From: Rhinopomastus cyanomelas
Lineage: Eukaryota; Chordata; Aves; Bucerotiformes; Rhinopomastidae
Length of the DNA stretch: 64,000 nt
Direction: 5' to 3'
Assembly (NCBI GenBank): GCA_013400115.1
Contig: VXBP01004020.1
Location: forward strand, 93,137 to 157,136
Positions 46,601-59,736 of this stretch are shown piece by piece (positions within the stretch are counted from its first letter, which is position 1; the number at the start of each line of letters is the position of its first letter). The notes under the pieces were generated by a model. It ran no database searches. It was not told where the DNA came from and saw only the letters and a program-made list of their open reading frames with translations. The position numbers and the translations under genes were made by a program.

Positions 46601-49600
46601 TAAGCAACATCAAAACGGATGAAGGCAGCAATGGACCTAAGCAGAGACTCACAGTGCTGCCTTGGCATCCCTTGGTAATCATGTTAAATCTTCATGATTT
46701 AAAAGGATCTCAGCAGAAGTACTTCAGAAGTGATCAAACATTTGGGGCAGCAGTACTAACAAATGAAAGGTGCTGAAAATGGAGAAGCACAAGAAAAAAG
46801 GGAAATTGTGTAGCTGAATAATATGGAGAGATCATCTCCTACATGCAAATGTAGACAGGTTTTGATGCCAGCGTTGCTGCGTGTAGAAAAGTGAAGAGTT
46901 TCATCTTCAGTAAGACTTTGTCAATTCAAAACAGAGATTAAAGGGATTTCTGTGCAATTGCTCTCTCTGACCAGCTTCACCTCTCCTCTGTGCAGAACAA
47001 AACACAAGCTTGTGGTTTCACAATCACATTTTCCTATTTTTAAAACACGTTTTCTCTGCCGCCTCGCTTTGCGAGAAAGACACTGAAACTGCGAGAGAAA
47101 CCGCCTTGGTGGAGGAAACTGCCATGGCTTTGTGTACAGCGTGAACAATGAGCAAAGTAAACACTGGCAAAAAATAGAACTCAGGGCTTTATTTTCTCTC
47201 TGATCGTTCGTTTTCGGGAGATACTTGTGATAATGGAAAACTTCCAACGTTTCAGACCAGTAGGATCCATTGAAACAACTGAAGCAGTCCCGGGTTTAGG
47301 TGTTAGCGTGCGGTGAAACAGTATCTTATCGTTGCTGACAGCAGGATACAAAGATTCCTTGTATTTACCACTCTTCCTGAAAACAGCAAGAAGGATGGAC
47401 AAATGTCTCTAAGTGAACTGCAGAGCCTTGCATCACACTCAATAACTAAATGCTCTTTCTCTTTGCTTCTTCTGGGATTACACACTCAAGAAAACTGATT
47501 TTCCCTCTCTCTGATGTTTGCCTTTTAGTTGAAGAAAACTTTATTACCAAGCAAGGTGAGCTATGGGAAACATCAAGTACCCTGAGCATCTTCCTATGGT
47601 TTATCATCCAAAGAATCTTGATGCTGGTATCATAGTTTCTGTAAGGAGAAAATTATTTGAGTTTATGCTGGTCTTGATCAAAGCATTGACACTTGCGTTA
47701 CGCAAACGTACTAGGGCATAATTACATTTTACACCGATCCATAAAATATTCATACAGTAATAATACATACGTGCAATCACACACTACCATCATCACAAAC
47801 TGTGCTCAAAGACATAGGGTATTTGCAATGCTTATATCTTGTTCATACAAATAAATATTCATTAGAACTGAAACTGATTACTGCTGTTGACAGTTGAGAA
47901 CATTAAGCACCACCACTGAATCACATCTTCAAAAACAATTTTGAAATTACACTAATTTTCATCCTGTGGGTCAGCTTATTTGTCCAGCTATGATTTTTTT
48001 TTTCCAGGGGAAAGAATAATTTTTATACTGTCATGAGAATGTCTCAGCATTTTCTGCGAGTACTAATCACGTTAAGGAGTTGTGAGCATCTGTAAGAACA
48101 CCAATGTAAGTCTATTTTCATATTTAAAGTTGGCCTTTCCCAGGGCTCACTCAAGTTTATGTTCTAGCCACATGTCCCACAGATAAATAAACAGATGCTC
48201 TATATAAAGAGTTAGATCATATTCTGAATGAGTGAGGAACATATGTCATCATTAAGGGGAGCTTTGGTGCCAATGCTGGCACTAAGGTGGAAGAAAGAAA
48301 ACAAGGAAGAACTTGAAATAGAGCAACATAATCCCAAGGAAGTTGTCAAAACCAGATGAGACATAATTTGCACTAGAGTTGGCAAGAAAACGTTATTTGG
48401 CAGTTTTTGCTGAAAAACAAAAGAAAAACAAGAGGAATTTTTGATTTTTAATAAAAAGTCCTATTTTTTGGGTAGTTTTGAAAGGAAACTAAAAAATGTC
48501 GGTTTTGTTTGAAAACTCTTAAGTATCCCTTTTGCAAAGGATTTGGGGTGCCCAGTTTTACAAAGAAAACAACAACGAAATGAACAAACCTGGAATTTCC
48601 CAACGGTGTTTCTTTTTTAATGTATTTTTTTTCAGTAAGAAATTCTAATGATTTTTTCTCACATGCCACTGACGAAAGGCTACCCGGATACAGCTGACAG
48701 TAGATTTTTACTTTCTGATTGCAAGTAGATGACATTGTTTTTATTGTTATTGTTGTGTTGTGCACCTCACGGAGGCTGTAAGGCATTCCCAAGAGATTGC
48801 TGTAATCTAAATACAAGCTAGAGGTTTTGCTTATAAAATGCAGGAATTTTTTTAATTGCACGCAGGAATATTCTTTAGAGAAAAACACAAAACAGTTTTG
48901 GTTCCCAGATTTTGGGAAAAATCACAGTGAAAAATCATGCTGTAAGTAAAATAAAAAGTTATCTGCAAATGCCTCATAAATTGAACAGAGCGAATGAGCA
49001 GTGGACTGATACAGAAAACCTGGAAATGACCAAAGAGATCCCTGAAGAAGAGGGGGGAGTGTCTGATGGGCAGAGATCACTGATGCAGTTAGAGGGTTTG
49101 TGTAGGGTATTGTTTCAGGTGGCTGTTGATTTCCTAAATCTCAGACTTCCTAAGAGTCATCTGAAGGTGCAGCAAATAATAATGCAGTGGAAGGACAGAG
49201 CTACCGTTACACTGATCTTTATCTCTAAACTGCCTAAACCAAGGGTTTGTTTCTTGGATGAAATCCACAAGAACCGGGGGATTCAAGTGTGTAGGAAGAA
49301 AGAAAATGAAAGGAAAAGATCCATTTCCCTGATATCAGTGCAGCATTGTAGGACTGGGAAACTGAGGGCCAGGCTGGGGAGCCTCTGGCCTGTGGGACAC
49401 AGTGGAAGCAGGATGTTATGTATCTGCACATCATGCACTAGCTCCAGAGGAGGTTGCTGTATTTACTGAGCTGCTTTTTGTTGATGGTTGCATCAGCCAG
49501 TGGCAGCATATGAAGTGTTGGCAGTACATGGCCGGATCTATGTGAGACTTGGCTGCCTGCACCAACTTTTTATGCACTTAATTTGGGAAATGAGTACACG

Positions 49601-51639
49601 ACAGAAATTTCTGATGGCCTAATGCAACAGAAAACACCCAGTGTTCTGCGAGCTGAAAATATCCCATAAAGTTCCAGATCCACATGTAGTCCTGCTTGAA
49701 AGAAATGCTTGCCTGGCACTCTGGATTTGGAAAAGAAACCTTGCTGGGGAAGTTGTTGAAAGATTTTTTGGAGCAGAATAATTCAGTCCAAGCTTTGGGC
49801 TATTTGTTGTCCACAGTTGTGCAACTGCCCTTCTGCCCAAGGCTTCAGCTCTGACACTAAACTTGTCCCACACAAACCAGCCCCTGCAAATGGGTCCAAA
49901 TAATCTGGCAGTGAGGGAAAGGGGCAACCTGGTTCAGAGTGCCCCCTAAGTTGTCTTCTCCCGGTCGTTGTGGCCATTTATTCTGTCTCTCTCAGATGGG
50001 CAGTTCTGAGGCTGACTGGAAGGAGGGCAAAACTGTAGCTTGGCAGCTGATCAGCAATCAGGTACCTTCCTACGTTGTTCCAGCTCTTTAATTGATGTGA
50101 GAGTTTGTGAGAAACACCTGGCACAGCATCTGACTGACATGTCTCTAGCTACAAAAAGCTGACAAAAATAAAAGCAGCCACCAGGGACAACAAAATGCAT
50201 TTTTATGCATCCTAAGACTCATTCTCTTCTCTCAGCCATCAGACCTGACCCACAGGTGAAGTCAGGGAAGAATAGCCTAAGGATAGTGTGAACTTTGGTT
50301 AAAGTATTGCTGCCTAGTGGATGAGACAATCCCTGAACCAGACCATCCATGTTCTCCCAGTTGCACCATCGATGATTTTGTTCACAACCCTAGGAAAGTA
50401 ATTTTTCTTTCCCCCACTTCAGCTCCTCTCCCTAAATAAGGGAAACAAGAGGCTGCTTTGGTGACACATGTAGATATCTGCCAGCACCATCTACAAGAGC
50501 TGAACATATTTACAGCCATTCTGATTCTGATGATTGTTTGTAACTTTTGGTGGTAAAACAGGACCAGGAGCTGGAAGGTGAAATATTTTCAGCTCACCCT
50601 GAAGGTGTAGAGCCTATTTTGAGGCCAGATGATGAACCAGCTACCTCATGTCAGCTGAGAAGTGGTAACTCTGCAAGTACTTGCTCCTACGAGCAATAGC
50701 AATAGCTCCCTACAGCAACTGTGCACTATTCCACTTTGGCTCTTCACACCAGAAAAAGTGCCATTCCACCGCCTTTACAAGAGATGAAGCACATGCACAG
50801 TGGTGACAGGGTGGGCTGACAAGCACCACCTTGTCAAATGGCAGTAACTCAGCTGAATGTCCAAATGCTAACCTTGCAACTGCACTGAAAATGAGAAGAC
50901 TTCCAGATATGCTCATTCTTAAGACATCAGAAACATGGACGTGGTTGTAGTGGTGAAGTTCAAACAGATAGCCCATGCTCTTTTCCCCAGCTCTACATTA
51001 AGCTCTCCAGCTTCACAACCAATCCCTGTTGCTGCTATCCACAGTAACTGCTTAAAATACTCTTTGCTGTTGGAATACACCAGAACAGCCCTCCTCCCAC
51101 ATCCAGCCCCAACACAGAATGAGCTAAATGCAAAAGAAATGACAAAAGGAATGTTTTTGGAAATAATTAATTCAATTAGAATGTAACAAGGAGAGTGGTC
51201 TAGACATAAACAGCATTTAAATTAGCAACAAATGGCTTCATTTGGGTTCCTCAGTTCAATCACCTACTTAATCATCAATTCATCTATGTGAATTCCTAGT
51301 GAATTAAGGAATTTGTTAATTTAACATACCCTGGAGGTGGTGACTAAATTATGTATCAATGTCACTTTTGCCCTGCTCTGGCTAAAGCGTAAGAGAAATG
51401 CACTCAGGCTCTTCAGAGAGTGGCTTTGGTGTCACATGCTCTCCAGGGACAGCAAAGTGCTGCATTTTAGGAAAGACCATAAAGTTTAAAAAGACACTTT
51501 GGCTCTGCATTAGCCAATCTGAATTTTGTTCAACCTTTCCTTGCCCGAACCAACTGTGTCTTGTCCAATCCTGAAGCCCATGCACAATAAAAGAGAGGCA
51601 ACTAAACTAAATTTCATTTTCATGTCCCGTACTTCAAAG
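40698..51639. other. non-coding stretch, no gene recognised
   Basis: Open frames of up to 185 codons exist (minus 43570-44085, plus 44031-44423, plus 48912-49469), without domains and with frames on the opposite strand. An (AAAAC)3 run lies at ~42797-42813. At 47529-47555 a 27-base segment is flanked by a strong acceptor (tgccttttag) and donor (CAAG|GTGAGC), but such decoys are frequent. No CR1 3' end was seen in this interval. Confidence 0.6.
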
Positions 51640-52426
51640 TGGCAGATGGCCATTGGCCTGGAGACAGAGGATACAGAAAAAGCAGAGATACTGAACACCT
51701 TCTTTGCCTCTGTCTATACCTTCGGGGGCTGTCTTGATATCAAGCCACAGACTGCTGAGACTCGAGAGGAGGTTGAGGCAAGAGAGGAGCCTTCCTTGGT
51801 TGATGAGGACTGGGTTAGGGATAAGTAGAGCAAGCTGGATGGACACTAATCCATGGGCCCTGATGGGATGCACCCACGTGTACTAAGGGAGATGGCGGAA
51901 GTCATTGCTAGGCCAGTCTCCATCATCTTTGCTAGGTCCTGGGGATCAGGAGAGGTGCCTGGGGACTGGAGGACAGCAAATGTTACATCAGTCTTCAAAA
52001 AGGGAAAGAAGGAAGACCCAGGTAACTACAGACAGGTCAGCCTCACCTCCATCCCAGGAAAGGTGATGGAACAGTTTGCTCTAGAGGCTGTCTCCAGGCA
52101 CATCAAGGACAGGAGGGTCATTAGGGACAGTCAGCATGGCTTCACAAAGGGAAAATCATGCTTGACCAACCTGATAACCCTTTATGAGGGCATAACCAGG
52201 TGGAAGGATGATGGCGGAGTGGTGGATGTGGTTTATCTTGAATTGAGTAAGGCATTCTATGATTTGACACAGTCTCACATAGCATCCTCGCAGCCAAACT
52301 GAGGCAGTGTGGTCTAGATGATTGGGTAGTGAGATGGATTGTGAACTGTCTCCACAATAGAATTCAGAGAGTAGTGGTCAATGGGACAGAGTCTAGTTGG
52401 AGGCCTATATCTAGTGGAGTCCCCCA
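51640..52426 (+). pseudogene. CR1 reverse transcriptase fragment, broken
   Basis: Recognisable landmarks in order are AEILNTFFASVYT, SMGPDGMHPRVLREMA, GDWRTANVTSVFKKGKKEDPGNYR, DSQHGFTKGKSCLTNL and VVDVVYLELSKAF (the first catalytic-Asp motif, usually VDVVYLDFSKAFD). Two in-frame stops occur (51826-51828 and 51847-51849). A frameshift near 52,290 moves the sequence into the frame reading DDWVVRWIVNCL, RVVVNGTESSWRP and SSGVP, which runs into the gap. In the first catalytic motif, LDFSKAFD has become LELSKAFY, so both Asp positions are altered. The enzyme is dead. Confidence 0.93.
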
Positions 52427-52955
52427 NNNNNNNNNNNNNNNNNNNNNNNNNNNNNNNNNNNNNNNNNNNNNNNNNNNNNNNNNNNNNNNNNNNNNNNNNN
52501 NNNNNNNNNNNNNNNNNNNNNNNNNNNNNNNNNNNNNNNNNNNNNNNNNNNNNNNNNNNNNNNNNNNNNNNNNNNNNNNNNNNNNNNNNNNNNNNNNNNN
52601 NNNNNNNNNNNNNNNNNNNNNNNNNNNNNNNNNNNNNNNNNNNNNNNNNNNNNNNNNNNNNNNNNNNNNNNNNNNNNNNNNNNNNNNNNNNNNNNNNNNN
52701 NNNNNNNNNNNNNNNNNNNNNNNNNNNNNNNNNNNNNNNNNNNNNNNNNNNNNNNNNNNNNNNNNNNNNNNNNNNNNNNNNNNNNNNNNNNNNNNNNNNN
52801 NNNNNNNNNNNNNNNNNNNNNNNNNNNNNNNNNNNNNNNNNNNNNNNNNNNNNNNNNNNNNNNNNNNNNNNNNNNNNNNNNNNNNNNNNNNNNNNNNNNN
52901 NNNNNNNNNNNNNNNNNNNNNNNNNNNNNNNNNNNNNNNNNNNNNNNNNNNNNNN
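52427..52955. other. assembly gap (529 N)
   Basis: A run of N starting directly after the CR1 motif SSGVP and ending within the CR1 3' UTR. The missing part would contain the ADD catalytic segment and the C-terminal region; in a full CR1 that stretch is longer than 529 bases, so the N count may be an estimate or the copy may be deleted. Confidence 0.97.
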
Positions 52956-53703
52956 GGGGGTTGTGGAGTCTCCTTCTCTGGAGATGTTTCAAACCCACCT
53001 GCATGTGTTCCTGTGTGACTTGGTGTAGGTGATCCTGCTGTGGCGGGGGGATTGGACTAGATGATCTTTTGAGGGCCCTTCCAATCCCTAATGATTCTAT
53101 GATTCTAATGAACAATAATCACATTTATAGGTGTCGCTGTATAAGCAGATCTGAAAGTGGGAGATGTTATAGCAACCATCACATCCTATTACCTGCTATG
53201 CTAAAAAACTAATCCCATGGTGTAAATAGCCCTTTTCCCAGGTCACAGAAGATGCCAGCAATCTCTCCTAGTGGGGCCAACAAAAACCCTGTATAAAACC
53301 TCCAGTTACCCATGACTCAGATCACTCCTCTAATTATAAGTAGCACAAAATAAAACAAATCTGTTCTGGCTTTATAACTGATGTCCCTTCTCCAAGGTTC
53401 GAATGTGATCCTCTCGAGTCCTTCAGGACTGATACCAACTGCAGTGAGGTGGACTTCAAGGACCGAGTCAAAAAGCAAGTGGTGTATCTCTGACAGGGAT
53501 GTTTTCCAAAAACATGATTGCAGAGGGAATGGAAGAGTGAGGAAAACAAAACTGAAATTTTTTGAAAGTCTCATTATATGCTGAAGAACCTGTATGTTTT
53601 ACCTTCTTTCCCATTTGCTTTCCTTTTAGACTCCGCAGTTTGACGAAGGCCCTTCTGTGTAGTCAGTAACAGATTGAGGATTCAATCTTTGCCCCTGCTC
53701 TAG

Positions 53704-53843
53704 AGCAAAAAAGATCATATTTGTCACACACAGTGGCTCTGCTTAAATATCCCCTAGAGAAAGGCATTCTCCAGTCTGGTGAAACTCGGCTGACAGTGCC
53801 AGACATCCTTTCAGGGGTGGTGGATGGAGTGAAACCTCTACAG
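53704..53843 (+). other. candidate exon, function unknown
   Basis: The segment lies between an acceptor (caatctttgcccctgctctag) and a near-perfect donor (CTACAG|GTAAGA). One frame is open across all 140 bases and ends on a codon boundary, including residues LLKYPLEKGILQSGE. A still stronger acceptor at 53628-53629 (ctttcccatttgctttccttttag) would give a 214-base exon, but that longer form has stops in all frames. The peptide has a faint resemblance to the actin 'LKYPIEHGIV' stretch but nothing further matches, so I assign no product. It could be an untranslated or lncRNA exon, or a chance decoy. Confidence 0.2.
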
Positions 53844-56717
53844 GTAAGAGGCAGCATTGTTCCATGGCGAAGTACACTTTGTCAGCACGCCACCGTCATC
53901 TGCAGGGGTTCTGAGAGGTTACCAGAGGATTGAAATCAGATCTACCATCTGAGTTCAGATGCTTCTTGAGTGGTATGCAAATGCCTAGAGATATAGGGAT
54001 GGGTGCAGCCTTGGCAAGATTTTAAAAGCAAGATAAAGAGAAAAGAATAATTAGGCATCTGACTGGAATTGAAAATTCACATCTCCTCAGGATTGGTGAA
54101 CTGCTTTTGGTTAAAATAAGATGCAGTTTGAATCTTTGCCAATTGCCTGTATTAAAGTGGAACTTTTTTTTCTTTAAGATCAGAGATTGCTTTGTTCAAT
54201 GTTGGAGCATGTCAGAAATTCTTCTGTGATCCTCGGAAGTCAAAGTAGCGGCAGTGGAGAAGTTTCTGTATTGCTGCACTGGTGAATGCTGCCTGCAGGT
54301 CTGGGGCTGTGATCCAGCAGCAATTTCAATAAATTGGAGGCTGCACAGATACAGGTACCCACCTTGCTCCCTTTTCATGCATGTTTTGGGACACTTGGAT
54401 TGGTTTAACAAACTCCAAAGAGAAGGCCCTTCTGCTTGGCCTGGTGTTGTCAGAGATGTTTGCCCTTCAGCCTAGGACCCAGAGACCAACTTCCTTCCAT
54501 AATCACTTGTTGGTTTTAAAGTTACTTACTCCCTTCTGAGATGGGTCTGATAAGGGCAGGGAGCTGGTCTGTAAAAGGTTGCAGGCACCAGCACTGCAGT
54601 CCACAGCAAAGCCAGGAGACCAGTTACAAGAAAAGGTCCCTTTGACTTCAGCAGAAAGTGAGATAATTAGGGCAATAAATGAAAGCAGCCAGCATAGGGT
54701 AGTGTGGCCAGATCTGAAATGATCATAAAGACAATTTCAGCATTCTCTTACAGAGCCCAATTGAAGAATTTGGTCACATGGCAGAAAAGATCACTGACAG
54801 AACTCTTTTAACAGAAGCTCATTCGTATTTCAGGCTGGTCACATGCTTTTTCATGTGTGTCTTCTCTGATATGAGTTTCCTCTTCCTTCATCTTTATTTA
54901 CCTTGTTCCATTTTCAAATTTTGCTCTAAATTATAAGGGGGCTTTTCTCTATTAGCCTCTTTAAACAGAGGCAAAGACATCTTCACTCAACTCCTGTGTG
55001 CCCCATGGCCAAGAACTGCCTTTCCTAATGAAAGAGCATCACGGTGATCACGTTGGCAGGATGCTTTTTACGCTGATCAGTCAAGACTGATTCTAGAAAA
55101 AATACGTAAGATGTTCTACTCTTCTGAGTGCCTCTGCAGTCCGCACATATCGAATACCTTCCATGTCTTGTTGCAAGCCAAACGAAGAAGTTTGCATCCC
55201 GAATGGGGGTCTCATAGCTAACACTATCAGAAGTGCTGCATAGCGATGCCACTTAGCCAGACAAAGATTTCTACTGGAGAGAAGCAGTGTTTATAAAAGC
55301 ATGCTGCACATGATGAGGAGAATTTCATCATGCAGAGCAAGGAGATGTGTCGGTGGTGACAAAGCAATAGATTTCATTCATACCTGAGAATAATTTGATC
55401 TCCAGTTTTCCTCCGCACTGCTTGCCATGCCCTAACAGCTTGTACAAGCTATTGAGGGGCAGAAATTGCCTGAGAGTTATGGCTTTTTAAGATCTGACTT
55501 TCTCAGCAGTTGCAAATGCAAGAGCAGAATGCTGATTAGCTCTGAGATGACATATGCATTAAAAAAAAAAAAGGACCTCAAGAATATAATAATTCAAGGC
55601 TACTTAAAATGAAATGTGTTTGTGTAAACATTGCACAAATAGTGATTTGGGGAACAGGAGCCCAGAGCTGAAAGCCAGGCCGAACGTATCACCAGGGAAC
55701 ATGCAGTTAGTAGCTCAACCATAGTTAAGATTACAATGAGCATTTTTGAGCATTGCTAACTACAACCAGAAATTTGAGCTGTGTGGGTCAATGTGGTGAC
55801 TCAGCAAGCAAAGTTGCTTCATCCTGCTGCAGTCAGAAGACTGCAGTTTGGTTTTCAGCACCATGTTTAGGATTTCCGCGGACAGAGGAGATGAGTCAGG
55901 GAATTAGAGAAACCTTGCATTGCTTAACTAGTGCTCGTGGCTTGATCAATGGCACTGGGAAGGCTGTGCTGTAGGGACCCCCTGCAAGAGTGTCGCAGTG
56001 TGCTCACTGTTACACAGTGCTGTGGAGTCTGCCAGCGCTGTCAGATTGGGGGGGGAGGGTGGAAAGGGAGACAAAAAAAAGCAATATGGTCAGCAAGTAA
56101 TGTGAGAATTTACTGTAGTATCATATGGCAGATGATATTTACCTTTTTGTGCACGAACCGATGCAAACTCTATCCCAGCTGTGATCAAGGTAAGCAAAGA
56201 ACTTTGCGTCCCATGGCTGAAAAATACTGCTGCTTTCAAGGTGCAGCCAATCCCTGGCAAACTGGAACAAATACAAAGCCCGTGGTGTTCCTTGATCAGG
56301 AGTGTGTCCTCATCAGTCAGCTGCAGCATGAGGCAGATAATTAACAAATGCCTGGGTGAAATGAGTGAGGTCTTGTTTATCAATCAACATACTATTAATT
56401 AGCTCATGTGCCAATTTTAATTGAGGTGATTTGTATTAATAATGGTCGTCTGTGCAAGTTGTATTGCATACCTGCAGGGAGCTCTGTTTGCTCCTGGGCT
56501 TAACTTTTGGCAAATAGTCTAACACAGGTAATATATTTGCAAATTTCAAAATACCAATTTTTTTTGAGAGATAACTAGCTGTGTAGCTGAGGGGTTTTTA
56601 TTAACAGGTCTTGTGTATGGAAACTCTCCACCTCACAACTACAAAGACAGTAGCAATGTTACATAAGAAACTGCCTAGCTGAAGCCCTGTCATAAAAAAG
56701 CTCCAATGACACATATT

Positions 56718-56730
56718 GGGGGGGGGGGGG
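56718..56730. repeat. G13 homopolymer
   Basis: Thirteen consecutive G bases in an AT-rich surrounding. Length is likely to vary between individuals and reads. Confidence 0.9.
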
Positions 56731-59721
56731 AACATTATTTGCAAATTATAATAATAGCTTTCCACATCTGTTCTCCTGAAGAGGGAAAGCTGCGTGGCTG
56801 GTGGTGTTTTATTTAAGCTTTGAATCCAGCAATATTTCTTTACATCTTGTAAAAAAAAAAAATCTATGACTCTCTTCATTTTACCTTTTCTTACTTTGTT
56901 AAAGGCAGTGCTGTAGCTCACGTTACTCTGAGGTTTTCATCATCCCAGGATCAGGTTGAGTCTCTTCTGAAACTGAATTGTTCCAGGTGTGTTTTTGATT
57001 TTAAAATGACTCTATGAGGACAAATATTAAGATAATCACAGCTGCTTCTGTGCTACTGAACATGATGGTTATTTTATCATTTACAGGATTGTCAGAGCTC
57101 CCTGGTGCAGTGCAGTGTCCTGGCACCTCACAAGAGACAGCATCTGCCCCAAGGAACCTATAATCAAAAGCCAGAGAAGAGGCCGGGGGAAGGGAATTAA
57201 TCAATGATTGACTTTCTCTGCATTAAATACAGGAGTGTCTGAGGTATGGAGATTAAATTACTTGGCTAGGTTATGCAGAGAGTCTATAAAAGAATTGGGA
57301 ATTTAAAGTAGCCCTATTCCATCTAAATTCAGATGTGTTGAGTCATCAGTCAATAACAAGACTGATTTCCACGGCAGTAGCGTTTGGAGGCTTTAATCAG
57401 GTTTCACATCCTATTATGCTGAGTACTGTGTAAATATAGAATAACAGATACTCTCTGCAGGCAAGTCCTTAAACAGATCCCTGCTGATTTCAGTGGAACT
57501 CTACACGTCCAGGAGTATACCCTGGGGTAAATCTGGTTTTCTAATTAGGGATAAGATACAGTAGGTGGGAATAAAGCCTGTGGGATTTAGAGGGAACAGA
57601 TCACAGGTAATGGGATCACAGGAGTGTCTGCATAAAGTGTGCAGTGTCACAACTGTGTTGATCAGCTGTTTTGTTTCAGAAGAAGGTAAATGAACAAAGG
57701 GCAAGCATACATTTTTTTCAGTGGGAGCCTGGTACCTACATGCTCTGAAGTATCTGAATACAAGTGTTTTACTGAATTGACAAGTTGTTCTGTTGAAGAA
57801 TAAATCAAAAACACTTAAAGAAACTTCAGCCAAGTCTTTTCCATTTTTTCACACAAGCAACCCTTAGCAAAGACCAACCTGTACTAACTTAACAGGTGGG
57901 ACAGTGAAAGCAAATGGAAAATAAAGGTGCTATAATGGGAAGAAACTTGAGCATGTTTGGAGGACATCTGCTAAGAAGTTAGCAGTGGCAGAGAAGCCCT
58001 GTCCATTCGCTGACATAATTTTCTACAACTTTCAGCCCGTCCTGGCAGGCTCAGGGGCTGCAGCATGAACACTGTGTGAGAGCCAGACTGGATGCGGCAG
58101 AAAAACCCAGTGGGCCTGATTCTCTCCAGGACCTGGCTGAGGAGCAGCCAGTTCTCCAGCTGAATGCAGATGACAAGGCTGGGGGCAGTGAAGACTGCAA
58201 GGCAGATCAACAGGCTGATTTCCTTCAGACTTGCCTTTATTATTTAAATATTTAGCACATGTTTCAGACAAGTACTGAGAAGCTCCAGCAGAGACTGTGC
58301 TCAGCACTGGACATGGACATGGACATGCCTAGGGGCAAGTTCTATCCCACACAGCCCCAAAGGGATGCTCCTGTTATGCTCAGGTTCTTAGTGAACCCAG
58401 CTTAATGCTGTTCAAGACTGGTTCGGGGAGTTCGGCAGATAGGCAGTGCCTGACAGACAAATCTGGTGATGAGAGGGTCCAGGGGTTGCACTGTCGTTGT
58501 CCAAAGTTCATCCGTGGTCTGACTGACCTCAGGGACGGATCCTCCTTTTTATTAAACCACAACGTCAATGATAAACAAACTCAGGATTGGTGCTTGGTGC
58601 ATTTGTGGCATTAGGTGATAGGTCTCCAGACCACGCACGCCTGATTTCCCTGTATGCTTTGTGTGAGGAACTGTGCAAGGAATTTAGTTTGAGATAACGG
58701 AATTTCTAGCTACGCCACAGAGTAACCCCAAAACCGATTATGACAAGTCCCTCCAGCCACGCACTTCTGAGACCTGGTTTGCCAAGACACCTCGCACGCT
58801 TAGGGAGGAACACTCTTAAAGGAGAACTGAAATGTTCCCACACAAGAAAACTGATATCATGTGCTGAATATGGTAAGGGGTGAGGAGAGCAATCAGACAG
58901 GTATTTGTTTTATCATTACACGTGCAGGTTCTTTTTAGGCTTGAATTTTACATTTTGTACATGTGCCTGATTCTTCTTCCTAATATCTTAAATATCTTCA
59001 TCTTCCTAGTATCTTCCTAACCTCTGAATATCATCAGCTTGTGTGACAGCAACACTTTCAATGCCTGTGTCTACACTAGCATGTTTGAATAAGGCTGTGC
59101 TTTTGAAGTTGGACTGATTGCATCAATTGACTGTGCTTCAGTTTGTATCACAGACCTGACTGGTAGTGCATGAATTGGGCTCCCTTATAGTTAACCTAAA
59201 GCAGTGATATTCTCCAGAACAGTTGACACAAACTCTGGCCACCAACAGGCTTGCAGTCCATAGAATCCTGTTACAGGTAGCTTGAACCAATCCCCACTTC
59301 ATTGAAATAACTTTGGTCAGGAACCTCAACATCAGCTCCACCACTTCAGAAAATCACTCATCCAGGGCCACTGCTGCTCGTGAAGAATAAATGCACCTCA
59401 GCTTGTTGCCTGCAAGACACAGCTTCGGGAGGTGGGGAAAGGAGAAGAGTATGAACTTGGAGAGGGGCCATGCCCCTCAAAGCAGGATGAACATGTTCTG
59501 GCCATGGAGTGCCACAGCCTTAAACTTGTCTGTAGGCACAGCTATCAGAACCGTGCAGACACAGCGAAAGACTTTGAATGCTGCCAAAGTTTTGTGACAA
59601 TAATAAGTTAAGCAGAAAATGAGACCTCAGTGATTTCACAGACTGCAAGTGGTGACATGAGCTCAAACCTGATTAGGCATCAGAGAACTACAGGGGAGAC
59701 ACCTCAAAAAGCAAAACCAAA

Positions 59722-59736
59722 TTATATATATATATA
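59722..59736. repeat. short (TA)n
   Basis: About seven TA units in an AT-rich context (atatatatatata), followed by another TA-rich stretch near 59750. Confidence 0.85.

Larger units (their letters stand above)
51640..53106 (+). mobile_element. CR1 LINE with ORF2 (RT) remnant and complete 3' end
   Basis: The 5'-truncated element starts just before the RT domain and ends 'ttggactagatgatcttttgagggcccttccaatccctaatgattctatgattcta', a complete CR1 terminus. The 529-N gap (52427-52955) lies between the RT palm and the 3' UTR. The terminal block differs from those of the copies at 6.3 and 15.2 kb, so it probably represents a different CR1 subfamily. Confidence 0.95.

Noticed and set aside
48912..49469. 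185-codon frame on the plus strand
   Set aside because: No family resemblance and no supporting splice sites or poly(A) signal; treated as chance.
54320..54355. Short segment reading ...WRLHRYR before a CAG|GTACC donor, faintly like the first AKT1 coding exon
   Set aside because: It has no initiating ATG and the similarity is limited to a few residues.
57971..58307. Minus-strand overlapping frames with a hydrophobic stretch
   Set aside because: Two different frames are open over the same bases and neither matches a membrane protein expected from the syntenic region.
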